Notes: generated by a model from the letters alone, not told the origin. Shown: positions 8,432 through 17,936, counted from the stretch's first letter. The stretch is DNA of 42,162 bases from Cyanobacteria bacterium RU_5_0 (GCA_012033255.1 JAAUSF010000033.1:1-42162), one strand, 5' to 3'. Made by a program: numbers and translations.

Positions 8432-10831
8432 TTAGAAAATATCCTTTTTTTTCTGCATCCACCATGCCACGCCCAAATAGAAAGCCGTATGCAGCAGCAG
8501 AACAAACCAATTGAGAAAGAGGTTGCCTAGTGTGGCATCATAGACCGGGGTTGGCTCGAAGGGTTGCGGAAAGGGGCTGCCTGGAGCTTGGGCTGGAACA
8601 AGCGCATTCACATCGACTAGTGAACCATATGCCCCGACTGACCAGCGACTCAGCATTAGCCAGGAAATTTTGCTAGCCGCACCTTCAATCTTGAACAATA
8701 CACCAGAAAAGATGATTTGAGGTAAGAGCAGGAGCGGTAGGGCGCTGTTAGCTTGGGAGCCGTTTTTGACGATCGACGACACCATCACCCCCAGACTAGC
8801 ACTGGTCAGAAGTGTCAGAAATGTGGTGATGCCAACTCCCATTTCCCACGGCATGATATCAGGACTGGGTGATTTGAAGCCAGCCAAAATCACCAGCACC
8901 ATCAGGATAGTTTGTAAGACGGCTAGCCCAGCCAATACAACAACCTTAGAACCGAGGTAAGCTGTGAGTCCCAAATTGACCAATCGTTCCCGTGCATAAA
9001 TCGCGGCTTCTTTGACGATCTCTTGCAGAGAACCGGACAATCCCACCCAGATCGCCGCACAAGTGAAAACAAACAAAACCCGCAATGCCAGAGGAGCCAG
9101 CGTTGGATCAGGTTCGACAGCAGGCACAAGCGGATCTTTATCCCGAACAGCCAGGGTGATCAGGCTGATGCCGATCGGCGCAGTCAACAGGGCAAGGGCA
9201 AGATTGACTCGATCGCGTAACACCAACTGCATATATCGTTGAGTCAATAGCATCAGTTGCTTTACAGGAGAAGGCTTGACTTGTTTGGGTGGAGCCTTCA
9301 CCGTCGAATGGGTTGCCGCATTGCCAATACTCAGGTGATTGATCACATATTGCTGAAAATAGGGAGATTGGCTATATCGCTGTGCCCACTGCTGAACCAC
9401 CGATTCGCCTTGTTCGAGTTCGTTGTAAATATCAGCAAAGTCGCCAGAGGTGACAGCAAAAAATTTGTCGGCTTCATCAGGAGGACCAAAGTAGCAAAGC
9501 CGTCCGCCGCGAGCCATGAAAGCAATCCGATCGCACAGCTTAATATTGGCAGTGGCATGTGTCACTAGAATCACGGTTCGTCCCTGATCGGCAAGCTTTC
9601 GCAGCAGCATCATCATCTTTTTGTCTAAGCCCGGATCAAGTCCGGAGGTCGGCTCATCCAGGAAGAACAGTTTCGGATCGGCAAGGAGTTCTACGCCAAT
9701 GCTGACTCGTTTACGCTGTCCACCGCTGAGCTGGCTGACTAAAACATCGCGCCGCTCAACCATTTCAATTTGTTCCAGCGTGTTTTTCACGACGCGATCG
9801 ACATCAATATCTGGCGGCAACCGCAGCTTGGCGGCATAGGTCAACACTTCAGCAACGGTTAATTCTTTGTGAATGATATCGTCTTGGGGGACGTAGCCAA
9901 TTTGAGTGCGATAAATGTTGAAGTTAGTTCGCAGATCATCCCCGTTAATGTAGACTTTGCCAGAGGTCGTGGGATCGATCCCCAGTAACGTTCGCATCAG
10001 CGTAGATTTACCTGCGCCACTGCCACCCACCAACGCCACAAATTGCCCCGGCTCGATCGCCACTGTCACCTGATCTAGTAGCCGTCGAGGATTTCCCTTC
10101 TTATCTCGCACATCGCGCACCAGTTGGTTTGCATCCAGACGAATCTGATTGCCCTGATCCAGGATGTTTAGCTCATGCCCTTGGAGTACCAGAATAAAGG
10201 GGCCGATGTGAATTGCGGAGCCATCTGCCAAGGCGATCGACCCATTCACTCGTTGCCCGTTCACAAAGACGCCATTGGTGCTGTAGTCTCGCAATATATA
10301 GCGTTGTGGATCGATCGATTCGATGGTGGCATGATGTCGAGAGATGATTGGCGCATCCAGCGTCAGGTTGGCACTCGGATCACGACCAATCAACACCGAT
10401 CGATCTTTAAGAGAAACCGATCGCTGATGAATTGGCGCAGGTGCAGATGCCGCCATCGCTGAAGGGTTGTGATAGGTCAATTGAATTTGGTTGCGCGGAT
10501 CTTGACCAATGCGGAGTTGGGAACCGTTTCGCAGATAAAAGCCTTCTGTTGGGGTGATGCGAGTGCGATCGAGAAATAGCCCATTCGTACTGGGGCGCTG
10601 CCCATCGCCATCAAAAATCTTGTAATCGGCTCCTGTCCGACGCAGCGTAGCGTGACAGCCAGAGATCACCATCCAGTTATCAGGGACAGAGAGATCGGCT
10701 CGTTGGCGATCGCGTCCCAACAGATGCACATCTTTTGTCAAGTCAATTCGGATAACCTGCCCTTGATTGTTCAGTTCCAAAAAAGGATTTTGGCTGATAA
10801 CTGTCTGGTGCTGCCCGCTTCTGCTGGTCAT
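8432..10831 (-). CDS. FHA-FHA-ABC ATPase-ABC2 permease fusion protein
   Basis: This 799-residue half transporter is of the ABCG/White type. Two forkhead-associated domains (about 25-115 and 140-215; the second has IGRDPSANL and SRHHATI) come before the ATPase. The ATPase has Walker A GGSGAGKS at 269-276, Q316, signature LSGGQ at 368-372 and Walker B LFFLDEP at 388-394. The C-terminal ~270 residues form an ABC-2 permease with about six membrane segments. FHA domains bind phosphothreonine, so the pump is probably controlled by a Ser/Thr kinase. A kinase gene lies divergently about 700 bases away (11538). Substrate unknown. The ATG at 10831 starts just before the first FHA domain. Confidence 0.93.
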   Translation of the reverse strand: MTSRSGQHQTVISQNPFLELNNQGQVIRIDLTKDVHLLGRDRQRADLSVPDNWMVISGCHATLRRTGADYKIFDGDGQRPSTNGLFLDRTRITPTEGFYLRNGSQLRIGQDPRNQIQLTYHNPSAMAASAPAPIHQRSVSLKDRSVLIGRDPSANLTLDAPIISRHHATIESIDPQRYILRDYSTNGVFVNGQRVNGSIALADGSAIHIGPFILVLQGHELNILDQGNQIRLDANQLVRDVRDKKGNPRRLLDQVTVAIEPGQFVALVGGSGAGKSTLMRTLLGIDPTTSGKVYINGDDLRTNFNIYRTQIGYVPQDDIIHKELTVAEVLTYAAKLRLPPDIDVDRVVKNTLEQIEMVERRDVLVSQLSGGQRKRVSIGVELLADPKLFFLDEPTSGLDPGLDKKMMMLLRKLADQGRTVILVTHATANIKLCDRIAFMARGGRLCYFGPPDEADKFFAVTSGDFADIYNELEQGESVVQQWAQRYSQSPYFQQYVINHLSIGNAATHSTVKAPPKQVKPSPVKQLMLLTQRYMQLVLRDRVNLALALLTAPIGISLITLAVRDKDPLVPAVEPDPTLAPLALRVLFVFTCAAIWVGLSGSLQEIVKEAAIYARERLVNLGLTAYLGSKVVVLAGLAVLQTILMVLVILAGFKSPSPDIMPWEMGVGITTFLTLLTSASLGVMVSSIVKNGSQANSALPLLLLPQIIFSGVLFKIEGAASKISWLMLSRWSVGAYGSLVDVNALVPAQAPGSPFPQPFEPTPVYDATLGNLFLNWFVLLLHTAFYLGVAWWMQKKKDIF

Positions 10832-10978
10832 TGCTCAGTGAAATTCAAAGATAAGTAACTATGGCGCTTCAGGATTCTTTCTGCCGTTTGGCGATCGGCT
10901 AAATCGTGCCTTGCTCCACTATATTCTCTTTCCACCAAGTAGCCATAGAGCAGGATATGTAGGTAAACCTAAAATTAA

Positions 10979-11031
10979 TGTGGGGTGGGTCTCCTCACCC
11001 GCCCGGACAGGCAAGATGCCCATCCTACAAG
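10979..11031. repeat. Short dispersed hairpin repeat
   Basis: This stretch has a GGGTGGGT/CACCCGCCC arm pair followed by a GACAGGCAAGATGCCCATCCTAC tail. Variants of the tail recur near 27400 and 37190 (GGCAAAATGCYCAT). It is probably one of the short palindromic repeats common between cyanobacterial genes. The rest of 10850-11150 shows nothing recognisable. Confidence 0.4.
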
Positions 11032-11151
11032 ATATGTAATTAACTCTGTCTAAGCTACTGACTTCGTCCAATGATGCCTATATGATACGTAACATGATTT
11101 ATCTTTAATCAGTATAAAAAACTACGATTAATTAACCGTCTTTTAGGGGGA

Positions 11152-11398
11152 ATGCTTACAACCGTTTTTCCACCTGCAAATTTTTTGTTGATTTTGCCAT
11201 CGATCGGGACAAACCCACATGTTGCCATCGGTAGGGGCAGACCCACGTGTTGCCATCGATCGGGACAAACCCACATGTTGCCATCGATCGGGACAGACCC
11301 ACGTGTCTGTCCTCTCAGCCAAGGCAACCCCGCCGGGATTGCCCCCATACCACGCTATACACCAACAGAAAATTTACAGGTGGAAACCTTACAAGCAT
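11152..11398. mobile_element. MITE-like repeat element, copy A
   Basis: About 247 bp bounded by related inverted ends. The left end begins ATGCTTACAACC and continues into TTTCCACCTGCAAATTTTTT; the right end, read in reverse, gives ATGCTTGTAAGG and TTTCCACCTGTAAATTTTCT. Both ends then run into TGTTG. The interior carries four 28-bp tandem units and a GGCAACCCC...GGGATTGCC arm pair. A homologous element in the opposite orientation sits at 30803-31041. No transposase is encoded, so it would be non-autonomous. Short open frames across it are not believed to be genes. Confidence 0.6.
11195..11306. repeat. Four tandem 28-bp units
   Basis: Units start at 11195, 11223, 11251 and 11279 and follow TGCCATCGATCGGGACAAAC plus CCACATGT. 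They differ at a few places (GGTAGGGGCAG in unit 2, ACGTGT endings in 2 and 4). The units abut without spacers, so this is not a CRISPR. They lie inside the MITE-like element. Confidence 0.85.
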
Positions 11399-11537
11399 GA
11401 AAGGTACATAAAGTTTCCTGATGTCATTCTGCCTGGATCAGGAATCTCTGAATAGACGCATGAAGGATCAACTGGTGTGAAACATTTCAGACTCACGATC
11501 GACATTTTCACAACAACTTCCAGTCTACTCAGCCGCC

Positions 11538-13370
11538 ATGACACCGACACTCGTTAATAATCGCTACCGCATACTCCGGACTTTGGGCAAAGGGGGGTTT
11601 GGTGAAACGTTTTTGGTTGAAGATACACAACTGCCTTCCGGTCGCCACTGTGTTCTTAAACAGTTAACACCAGTTGAGAATAATAGCCAAATTTATCAGT
11701 TAGTTCAAGAGCGTTTTCAGCGAGAGGCTGCCATTCTAGAAGAATTAGGCGAAGGGAATGCTCAGATTCCTCGATTATATGCCTATTTCGCAGAAAGCGA
11801 TAAATTTTATCTGGTACAAGAATATATTGAAGGGGAAACTCTGACTCACAAGCGGCTCAATGAAGGACGGATGAGTGAGAGTTCAGTGCGGGAAATCCTG
11901 GCTGGAATTCTGCCTGTGCTGGAATATGTCCACACGAAGCGGATGGTACACCGGGATATCAAGCCCGATAACATCATTCTGCGCCGTCGAGATTTTAAGC
12001 CCGTCCTGATTGATTTTGGGGCAGTCAAAGAGACAATGGGAACCCTGATTAATTCGCAGGGAAATAGCACTCGATCGATCGTGATCGGAACTCCCGGATT
12101 CATGCCCAGCGAACAAGCCGCAGGCAGACCGATGTATTCCAGCGATCTCTACAGCCTTGGGCTAACCGCCATCTACTTGCTAACCGGCAAGATGCCACAA
12201 GAACTTGAAACCGATCCGCTATCCGGCGAAATTCAATGGCGGCAATATGTGCTAAACATTAGCCCTACGATGGCGAGTGTGTTAGATAAAGCGATTCAAC
12301 CGAATGGGCGCGATCGGTTCCATACGGCTCGGCAAATGCTGGATGCTCTTGTCTCTGGTGCGCCTACGTCTCCTCCCGGATTTCCCCCTGTCGCCCCAAC
12401 TGAACCAGTCACGCCGACCTTTGGGTCAACTGTGGTGTCTGCGGCTCCCAACGGTCAGTATGCAGCTGATCCAGTTTCCCAAACACCCAGAGGCTATTCT
12501 CCTAACGGTCATGCCGCGAATGGCTATGGTGCCAATGGGTATGGTGCCAATGGCTATGTCGCGAATGGGTATGGTGCCAATGGCTATGTCGCGAATGGCT
12601 ATGCTCAGGCACCCGTTTCGAGTAGCTCACCGCCTCAGTCTGGGCTGCCAACACCCCACCCGATCCCGGTTAGCCAAACGCCTGTGCCCAAAGGTGGGAT
12701 GAGCGATTGGCAAAAAGCAATGCTAATGGGTAGCTTGATTGGCGGCTTTATATTGGCAGGGCTGTTCATCACTAAACTTCCATCTGGCTCCGAGCCTGAA
12801 TCTTCCCCGCAACCCACCTCGATCGCCCAATCTCCCGCTCCCGCACCGCCATCACCATTACCCAGTCCAAACCCATCGCCCGCTCCGGTGCAATCAATTC
12901 CGACTCCAATTCTGGCTCCAGTGCCCACTCCGGTTCCGGCTCCAGTGCCCACTCCAGTTCCATTCCAAGCTTCAATTAGCCAACAAGATGCAGTGGGATT
13001 AGTGAATGCGTGGCTGCAAGCGAAACGAGTCATGTTTGCGCCTCCCTATGATTCCCAAGTCGCTCAGCAAGTCGCCACAGGGCTGCTACTGACAGATTTA
13101 ACAAAATCGGAAGGAGCGATCGACTGGTTGCGAACCAACAATGCTCGCTATCAATTTGGGGTGCAGAAGGTTGAATCGGTTGAGCGATTTGCTGCCAATG
13201 GTGATCAAGCCACGATCGAACTCTGGGTGACAGAAGATCGCACCCTTTATGTCAATGGTCAGGTTGATCCTAACGAAACCGACTTCAAGACTCGACTGAT
13301 CAGCTATAGCCTGCAACAGGTTAGCGGCACCTGGAAGATTGCAGATTATAAACTTCTGGGCGATCGCTAA
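11538..13370 (+). CDS. Ser/Thr protein kinase with ARC6/IMS-like C-terminal domain
   Basis: The kinase domain (about 8-280) has the glycine loop GKGGFGETF, catalytic Lys41 (CVLKQL), HRDIKPDN at 138-145, and DFG at 159-161, so it should be active. It is followed by a linker of NGY-A tandem repeats (about 323-357), one membrane helix near 396-416 and a long Pro/Ala/Ser stretch. The last ~125 residues (from about 485, QDAVGLVNAWLQAKRVMF, to WKIADYKLLGDR) resemble the IMS/DUF4101 domain of ARC6-type proteins. The kinase would thus be cytoplasmic and the terminal domain outside the membrane. It is divergent to the FHA-ABC gene, a possible phosphorylation partner. Confidence 0.92.
   Translation: MTPTLVNNRYRILRTLGKGGFGETFLVEDTQLPSGRHCVLKQLTPVENNSQIYQLVQERFQREAAILEELGEGNAQIPRLYAYFAESDKFYLVQEYIEGETLTHKRLNEGRMSESSVREILAGILPVLEYVHTKRMVHRDIKPDNIILRRRDFKPVLIDFGAVKETMGTLINSQGNSTRSIVIGTPGFMPSEQAAGRPMYSSDLYSLGLTAIYLLTGKMPQELETDPLSGEIQWRQYVLNISPTMASVLDKAIQPNGRDRFHTARQMLDALVSGAPTSPPGFPPVAPTEPVTPTFGSTVVSAAPNGQYAADPVSQTPRGYSPNGHAANGYGANGYGANGYVANGYGANGYVANGYAQAPVSSSSPPQSGLPTPHPIPVSQTPVPKGGMSDWQKAMLMGSLIGGFILAGLFITKLPSGSEPESSPQPTSIAQSPAPAPPSPLPSPNPSPAPVQSIPTPILAPVPTPVPAPVPTPVPFQASISQQDAVGLVNAWLQAKRVMFAPPYDSQVAQQVATGLLLTDLTKSEGAIDWLRTNNARYQFGVQKVESVERFAANGDQATIELWVTEDRTLYVNGQVDPNETDFKTRLISYSLQQVSGTWKIADYKLLGDR
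12504..12608 (+). repeat. In-frame 15-bp tandem repeats in the kinase linker
   Basis: Seven 15-bp units of the form AATGGSTATGKYGCS encode NGYGA/NGYVA pentapeptides; the first unit is a variant, AACGGTCATGCCGCG. Being a multiple of three, unit gain or loss would change linker length without breaking the frame. Confidence 0.85.
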
Positions 13371-13380
13371 TCCATTATGA

Positions 13381-13400
13381 GGGCAAACGACGGTTTGCCC
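13381..13400. terminator. Hairpin after the kinase gene
   Basis: GGGCAAAC and GTTTGCCC form an 8-bp perfect stem with a 4-base loop, eleven bases after the kinase stop. A second weaker arm pair (GATGT/ACATC) follows. There is no T-run, so it may be a dispersed repeat rather than an intrinsic terminator. Confidence 0.4.
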
Positions 13401-13490
13401 CTACTTGCCCGATGTAAGGACGAACATCGGTTTGCTCCCTACTGAAAATCATCACTGAACTTTTGCACACTGAGGAGTGTTGATTCGCTC

Positions 13491-14792
13491 ATGGGACAAT
13501 TTAACTCAAAACTGGGTAAACCCGATCGCGATAACCCGTCTCCCACTCCACTCCGCAAGCAGATCTTTTTTACAGTCCAAGTTACGCTTGTCGCAACCGT
13601 TTTTGTGTTCTTAGGAACGCTTCTATTGCAGCGCATGGGCATGATGCAGCCACAGGTCAGGTCGGCAGAACCATCGATTATTCCTCCCGCGTCTTCACTG
13701 CCTGCCGCGCCATCCCCAATCCCTACGCCATCCACGTCGATCGCCTCGAAGTCTCCAGAGAGTTCACCAAATATTGCGCCAGTTTCACCCACTCCTCCAG
13801 CGATTCAGCCCCAACGCCAATCCTCAGATCTTGTTTACAATGTGAGACGATCGCCCAACTTGCCTCGGAGTGCCGAATTGCAGGCGATCGTGGATGAAAT
13901 GTTGGTATTAGCCGATCAGCAAGGACTCTCGACTGAGCCTCTATCCATCACATTGATTGATCTCAACTCCAATACAACGGCAGGATACCAAGAGCAAAAG
14001 CAGCAATTTCCTGCCAGCGTATCTAAACTTTTCTGGATGGTTGAATTGTTTGCCTGGATTGAAAATGGCATTCTTGCTCCTGAATATGGCTACTCTGATC
14101 TCGGAACGTGCCAGGATAACCTCTGCCAGATGATTCAAGACTCTGACAACGAAGCCGCTAGTCGCATTGTTGATCTCCTGACCCAAACCGAATCTGGACA
14201 GTTCTTGGAGGGGGTAGCCTTCAAGGAGTGGCTCTTGCAGCGCAAACAACTCAATCGATTTTTCCAACGAGCCGGCTACGACGATATCAACATCAGTCAG
14301 AAAAACTTTCCGATTCCCTACCTAGGACTCGATCGCCCCAAGGGACCTGATTTGATGATGCGCGGAGATCCTAATGATCCAGTGCGAAATCACATTTCGA
14401 CGGCTCAAGCCGCGAGACTCCTATATGAGATTTCGACGGGGCAAGCGGTCTCGAAGCAAGCCAGTCAGCGAATGATGCAACTGTTGACTCGATATGATTT
14501 ACAGACAGGCGAGTGGCGAGACGAAGAATATAACTCGATTCAGGGCTTCTTTGGTGAATCCTTACCTGCCGATGCGCTGCTGGCATCAAAAGTAGGCTGG
14601 ACATCGGAATCTCGTCAGGAAGTGGCGCTAATTACGTCCAGCGACTATCGCACAGCTTATATTCTGGTAATCTTTGCCGATCATCCAGCCTATGGAGAAA
14701 ACTGGACGATTTTTCCGGAAATCTCGCGGCTAGTGTTCGATCGTCTCTCCCAAGACAGTTCCACTACTGCTCCACTGGTCGATCCGCTCTAG
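13491..14792 (+). CDS. Beta-lactamase/penicillin-binding-type serine hydrolase
   Basis: This 433-residue protein has an N-terminal membrane anchor (about 24-46) and a Pro/Ser-rich linker to about residue 110. The C-terminal domain shows class A beta-lactamase motifs: SVSK at 176-179 (nucleophile Ser and Lys), SDN at 218-220 and a KVGWT box near residue 365. The catalytic domain should therefore face the periplasm. Known relatives include beta-lactamases and DD-peptidases. The sequence alone does not say whether it cleaves beta-lactams or peptidoglycan. It follows the kinase gene by 120 bases on the same strand and shares the same anchor-plus-Pro-rich-linker style. Confidence 0.85.
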   Translation: MGQFNSKLGKPDRDNPSPTPLRKQIFFTVQVTLVATVFVFLGTLLLQRMGMMQPQVRSAEPSIIPPASSLPAAPSPIPTPSTSIASKSPESSPNIAPVSPTPPAIQPQRQSSDLVYNVRRSPNLPRSAELQAIVDEMLVLADQQGLSTEPLSITLIDLNSNTTAGYQEQKQQFPASVSKLFWMVELFAWIENGILAPEYGYSDLGTCQDNLCQMIQDSDNEAASRIVDLLTQTESGQFLEGVAFKEWLLQRKQLNRFFQRAGYDDINISQKNFPIPYLGLDRPKGPDLMMRGDPNDPVRNHISTAQAARLLYEISTGQAVSKQASQRMMQLLTRYDLQTGEWRDEEYNSIQGFFGESLPADALLASKVGWTSESRQEVALITSSDYRTAYILVIFADHPAYGENWTIFPEISRLVFDRLSQDSSTTAPLVDPL

Positions 14793-14874
14793 CTCTGCAA
14801 GTTTCTTATTCTCCATTCGATCGCATTCAGGGCAAGATGGGAATCATTACTGAATTGCACTCGATCGCGCCCTC

Positions 14875-16335
14875 ATGACTACCCATCCATCGACTCCTGA
14901 CCCGTCACCCGAACCTGATGAAAAGCTGAGTCTCAACACGAAGTTAGCCTATGGAGCCGGAGACTTAGGTTCTGCCATTACTGCAAACATCCTGGGTTTT
15001 TTCCTGCTGTTTTTCTTTACCAATGTGGCTGGAATTGGAGCAGGGTTGGCAGGAAGTATTCTGTTGATCGGCAAAATTTGGGATGCCGTAAATGATCCGA
15101 TCGTCGGTGTGTTGAGCGATCGGACACGTTCTCGCTGGGGACGGCGCTATCCGTGGATGATTTATGGTGCCATTCCCTTTGGGATTACTTTCTTTTTGCA
15201 ATGGATTGTGCCTCGGTTTAGCAACGAGCCGACAGCAAACCAGTGGGGATTGTTCTGGTACTACGTGGCGATCGCCATTCTGTTCAACACTTTCTACACG
15301 ATAGTCAACTTGCCTTACACGGCACTCACGCCAGAATTAACCCAAGACTATAACGAGCGCACAAGTCTCAATAGTTTCCGCTTTGCCTTCTCGATCGGAG
15401 GCAGCATTCTGTCGGTGCTATTGGTGATTGCGATCGCATCCCAAATTTCAAACTTAGAACAGCAATATCTCGTTATCGGTGCCGTCTGCTCTGTAATCTC
15501 CGTTTTACCGATTTTCTGGTGCATTTGGGGTACAAAAGACCGAGTGGCAGTGACAGAAGCTCAACGGCAGCAAACTCCAGAAGAAGCTCCGATTCCATTA
15601 TTTCAGCAACTCCAAATTGTCTTTAGCAATCGTCCTTTTCTCTACGTGATTGGGATTTACCTTTGCTCCTGGCTTGCCGTCCAACTCACGGCTAGTATCC
15701 TGAAATATTTTGTGATCGATTGGATGAAATTCTCTGATCAAGTATCCAATATGGTGATTCTGGCAGTACAAGCCACTGCCCTAATTATGCTGTTTGTCTG
15801 GAGTAGAGTCAGTGAGCGAGTTGGCAAGAAAGCCGTTTATTTCATGGGGATGGGCGTATGGATTATTGCCCAAGCTGGACTCTTTTTCCTTCAGCCCGGT
15901 CAGATGGGTTTGATGTATGGGCTGGCAATCATGGCAGGGTTCGGAGTGTCTACAGCTTACCTTGTCCCGTGGTCGATGCTGCCAGATGTGATTGAGCTAG
16001 ACGAGCTAGAAACCGGACAACGACGAGAAGGCATATTTTATGCATTTATTGTATTGCTACAAAAAATTGGCTTGGCGATCGGTCTTTTTCTAGTGGGGCT
16101 AAGCCTAGAGACATCCGGATTTATCGAAGCCGTGTCCGGAGAACCGCCCCCTGTCCAACCGGACTCCGCGTTGCTGGCAATTCGAGTGGCGATCGGTCCC
16201 TTGCCCACTCTGGCATTAATCGGCGGCTTAATCCTGGCATACTTTTACCCCATCACCCGCGACGTTCATACTGAAATTCTCCTTAGACTAAGAGAAAAAC
16301 GAGAAGCGCAAAGGAGGGGGAGGGATGAGGGATGA
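14875..16335 (+). CDS. MFS transporter of the GPH (MelB-like) symporter family
   Basis: This 486-residue protein has about twelve membrane segments. The N-terminal signature LAYGAGDLGSAIT and the following DAVNDPIVGVLSDRTRSRWGRRYPWMIYGAIPFG block are characteristic of glycoside-pentoside-hexuronide:cation symporters. YNERTSLNSFRFAFSIGGS and a late LDELETGQRREGIFYAF also fit the family. It lies in the inner membrane. The substrate, possibly a sugar or sugar conjugate, cannot be assigned. The charged C-terminal tail (REKREAQRRGRDEG) is encoded by a purine-rich low-complexity stretch that looks like local repeat DNA extending the gene. Confidence 0.9.
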   Translation: MTTHPSTPDPSPEPDEKLSLNTKLAYGAGDLGSAITANILGFFLLFFFTNVAGIGAGLAGSILLIGKIWDAVNDPIVGVLSDRTRSRWGRRYPWMIYGAIPFGITFFLQWIVPRFSNEPTANQWGLFWYYVAIAILFNTFYTIVNLPYTALTPELTQDYNERTSLNSFRFAFSIGGSILSVLLVIAIASQISNLEQQYLVIGAVCSVISVLPIFWCIWGTKDRVAVTEAQRQQTPEEAPIPLFQQLQIVFSNRPFLYVIGIYLCSWLAVQLTASILKYFVIDWMKFSDQVSNMVILAVQATALIMLFVWSRVSERVGKKAVYFMGMGVWIIAQAGLFFLQPGQMGLMYGLAIMAGFGVSTAYLVPWSMLPDVIELDELETGQRREGIFYAFIVLLQKIGLAIGLFLVGLSLETSGFIEAVSGEPPPVQPDSALLAIRVAIGPLPTLALIGGLILAYFYPITRDVHTEILLRLREKREAQRRGRDEG

Positions 16336-16463
16336 ATATTACTCCTACTCCTCACCCCATTGATCCCCATCTCTCCGATTCGAGATAAAATCTGCAATGA
16401 GGTTGATCCCCATAGTTAGCAGATGGGATTAATTTAGGTTTGGCTGTACTCTCTTGAGGTTTT

Positions 16464-16862
16464 ATGAAAAGATTTTTGTCTCGTCTCCTTGCCCTTACCC
16501 TCGTGTTGGTGATTGGTTTAATGGGATGTTCTGCTTCACCTACAGGGCTATCTGGAAACTATCGTCAGGATACTCTAACCCTGATTGAAGGCCTCAGAAC
16601 AGCACTCTCGATTCCAGATAGTGCGCCAGATAAACCCGAAGCTCAGTCAATGGCACGACAGCAAATCAATGATTTTGTCTCTCGCTATCGTCGGGATGGC
16701 TCTCTAGTCAAGTTGGGTTCGTTTACGACCATGCGAACTGCATTAAATTCTCTGGCAGGTCACTACAGTTCCTACCCTAACCGTCCTGTGCCTCAGAAGT
16801 TGAAAGATCGCCTGGAACTCGAATTTAAGCAGGTTGAGTCAGCGTTGCGTCGAGAAGCTTAA
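16464..16862 (+). CDS. psb27: Photosystem II assembly lipoprotein Psb27
   Basis: This 132-residue protein has a lipoprotein signal with the modified Cys at residue 22 (IGLMGC), then the Psb27 four-helix domain. Recognisable parts are GNYRQDTLTLIEGLRTAL, FVSRYRRDGSL..LGSFTTMRTALNSLAGHY and PNRPVPQKLKDRL. Psb27 binds the lumenal side of CP43 in photosystem II intermediates that lack the manganese cluster and helps assembly and repair. Its presence is strong evidence for an oxygenic phototroph. It stands alone between the symporter and the DJ-1-like gene. Confidence 0.95.
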   Translation: MKRFLSRLLALTLVLVIGLMGCSASPTGLSGNYRQDTLTLIEGLRTALSIPDSAPDKPEAQSMARQQINDFVSRYRRDGSLVKLGSFTTMRTALNSLAGHYSSYPNRPVPQKLKDRLELEFKQVESALRREA

Positions 16863-16910
16863 TATGTCCAAATGATTTGGGCAATCCGTAAGAGGATGTT
16901 TTAAAAGTAG

Positions 16911-16974
16911 GGGCGAAGCATTTGGTCAAGCATCTTCTGAAGTGATCGAGAAGTCTCTGCCGGATGCTCCGTCC
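16911..16974. repeat. Partial copy of the MITE-like element end / palindromic repeat
   Basis: GGGCGAAGCATTTGGTCAAG and the following CATCTTCTGA..GATCGAGAAGTC closely match the left end of the element at 30803. The stretch is also roughly self-complementary with CCGGATGCTCCGTCC at its right edge. It lies in the 261-base gap after psb27; the rest of that gap shows nothing recognisable. Confidence 0.5.
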
Positions 16975-17123
16975 TTACACTTGAGTTATTCAACAGCAAA
17001 TTACATGTTTACTCTTAAATATTGTTTTTGCGAGAGTCTGAAAGAATTAAGTCATGTGCCTGGTTGTCGTCGGAGCCACAAAAGACTGCAAGGCATTTTT
17101 AATCTCAATCTGGGAGTTTAAAC

Positions 17124-17723
17124 ATGACTGGGAAAAGAATTTTATTTCTGGTGGGTGATTTTGTAGAAGATTATGAGGTGATGGTTCCCTTCCAAGCATT
17201 GCAAATGGTTGGGCATTCGGTTCATGCGATCTGTCCAGGGAAGAAAGCGGGTGAAACGATTCGGACTGCGGTTCATGATTTTGAGGGCGATCAAACTTAC
17301 AGTGAAAAACCGGGACACAATTTTTTGCTGAATGCTACTTTTGAAAACGTCCAGCCTGACGACTATGATGCATTGGTGATTCCGGGTGGACGTGCGCCAG
17401 AATATATTCGCCTCAATTCAGAGGTGATTCGGTGTGTGCAGCATTTTGCTCAGGCGAACAAACCGATCGCGGCTGTTTGCCACGGTGCCCAACTGTTAGC
17501 GGCAGCGGATGTGATTCGAGGCAAACGTTGTACAGCTTATCCGGCTTGCAGTCCGGAGGTTACTCTGGCAGGTGGGCACTATATTGAGGTTCCAGTTCAT
17601 GAAGCCGTTGTCGATGGAAATTTGGTGACGGCTCCCGCGTGGCCTGCTCATCCTCGCTGGCTAGCTGAATTTCTCACGGTTCTGGGAACCCGCATTGAAC
17701 ACGCAGAGTTAGCCACTGTGTAA
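17124..17723 (+). CDS. DJ-1/PfpI family protein
   Basis: This 199-residue protein has a class I glutamine-amidotransferase-like fold: an N-terminal [21 protein letters not shown] with the conserved acidic residue, [17 protein letters not shown] in the middle, and the nucleophile elbow AVCHGAQLL with the reactive Cys near residue 116. This is typical of PfpI/YhbO-like members. Reported activities in the family include protease, chaperone, and glyoxalase or deglycase-like repair, so the exact role is open. GGGAG lies about nine bases before the ATG. No clear operon partner. Confidence 0.9.
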   Translation: MTGKRILFLVGDFVEDYEVMVPFQALQMVGHSVHAICPGKKAGETIRTAVHDFEGDQTYSEKPGHNFLLNATFENVQPDDYDALVIPGGRAPEYIRLNSEVIRCVQHFAQANKPIAAVCHGAQLLAAADVIRGKRCTAYPACSPEVTLAGGHYIEVPVHEAVVDGNLVTAPAWPAHPRWLAEFLTVLGTRIEHAELATV

Positions 17724-17936
17724 TAAGCTAATCGGCATTCATTTTTGCATCGGCAATTTTCTAAAATCTTTGTGGGGTGGGCTAGGCGTCAAGTTAAGGA
17801 AAAGTGTCTAAAGTTTATTTCTGGGTGGGAGGAGGGAATGGGGTGACCATCCAAATCTATGCCCCTGGATTTTCTATCCCGTACTCAACGACCTGTGTGC
17901 CGATGTGGCTGTGGCATTGAGTCAACCGATACCTAT

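Noticed and set aside
11195..11306. Regular 28-bp repeats that could suggest a CRISPR array
   Set aside because: Units abut directly with no spacers, and no cas gene is in the window.
11109..11455. Short open frames across the MITE-like element
   Set aside because: They only translate the tandem repeats and inverted ends on both strands.
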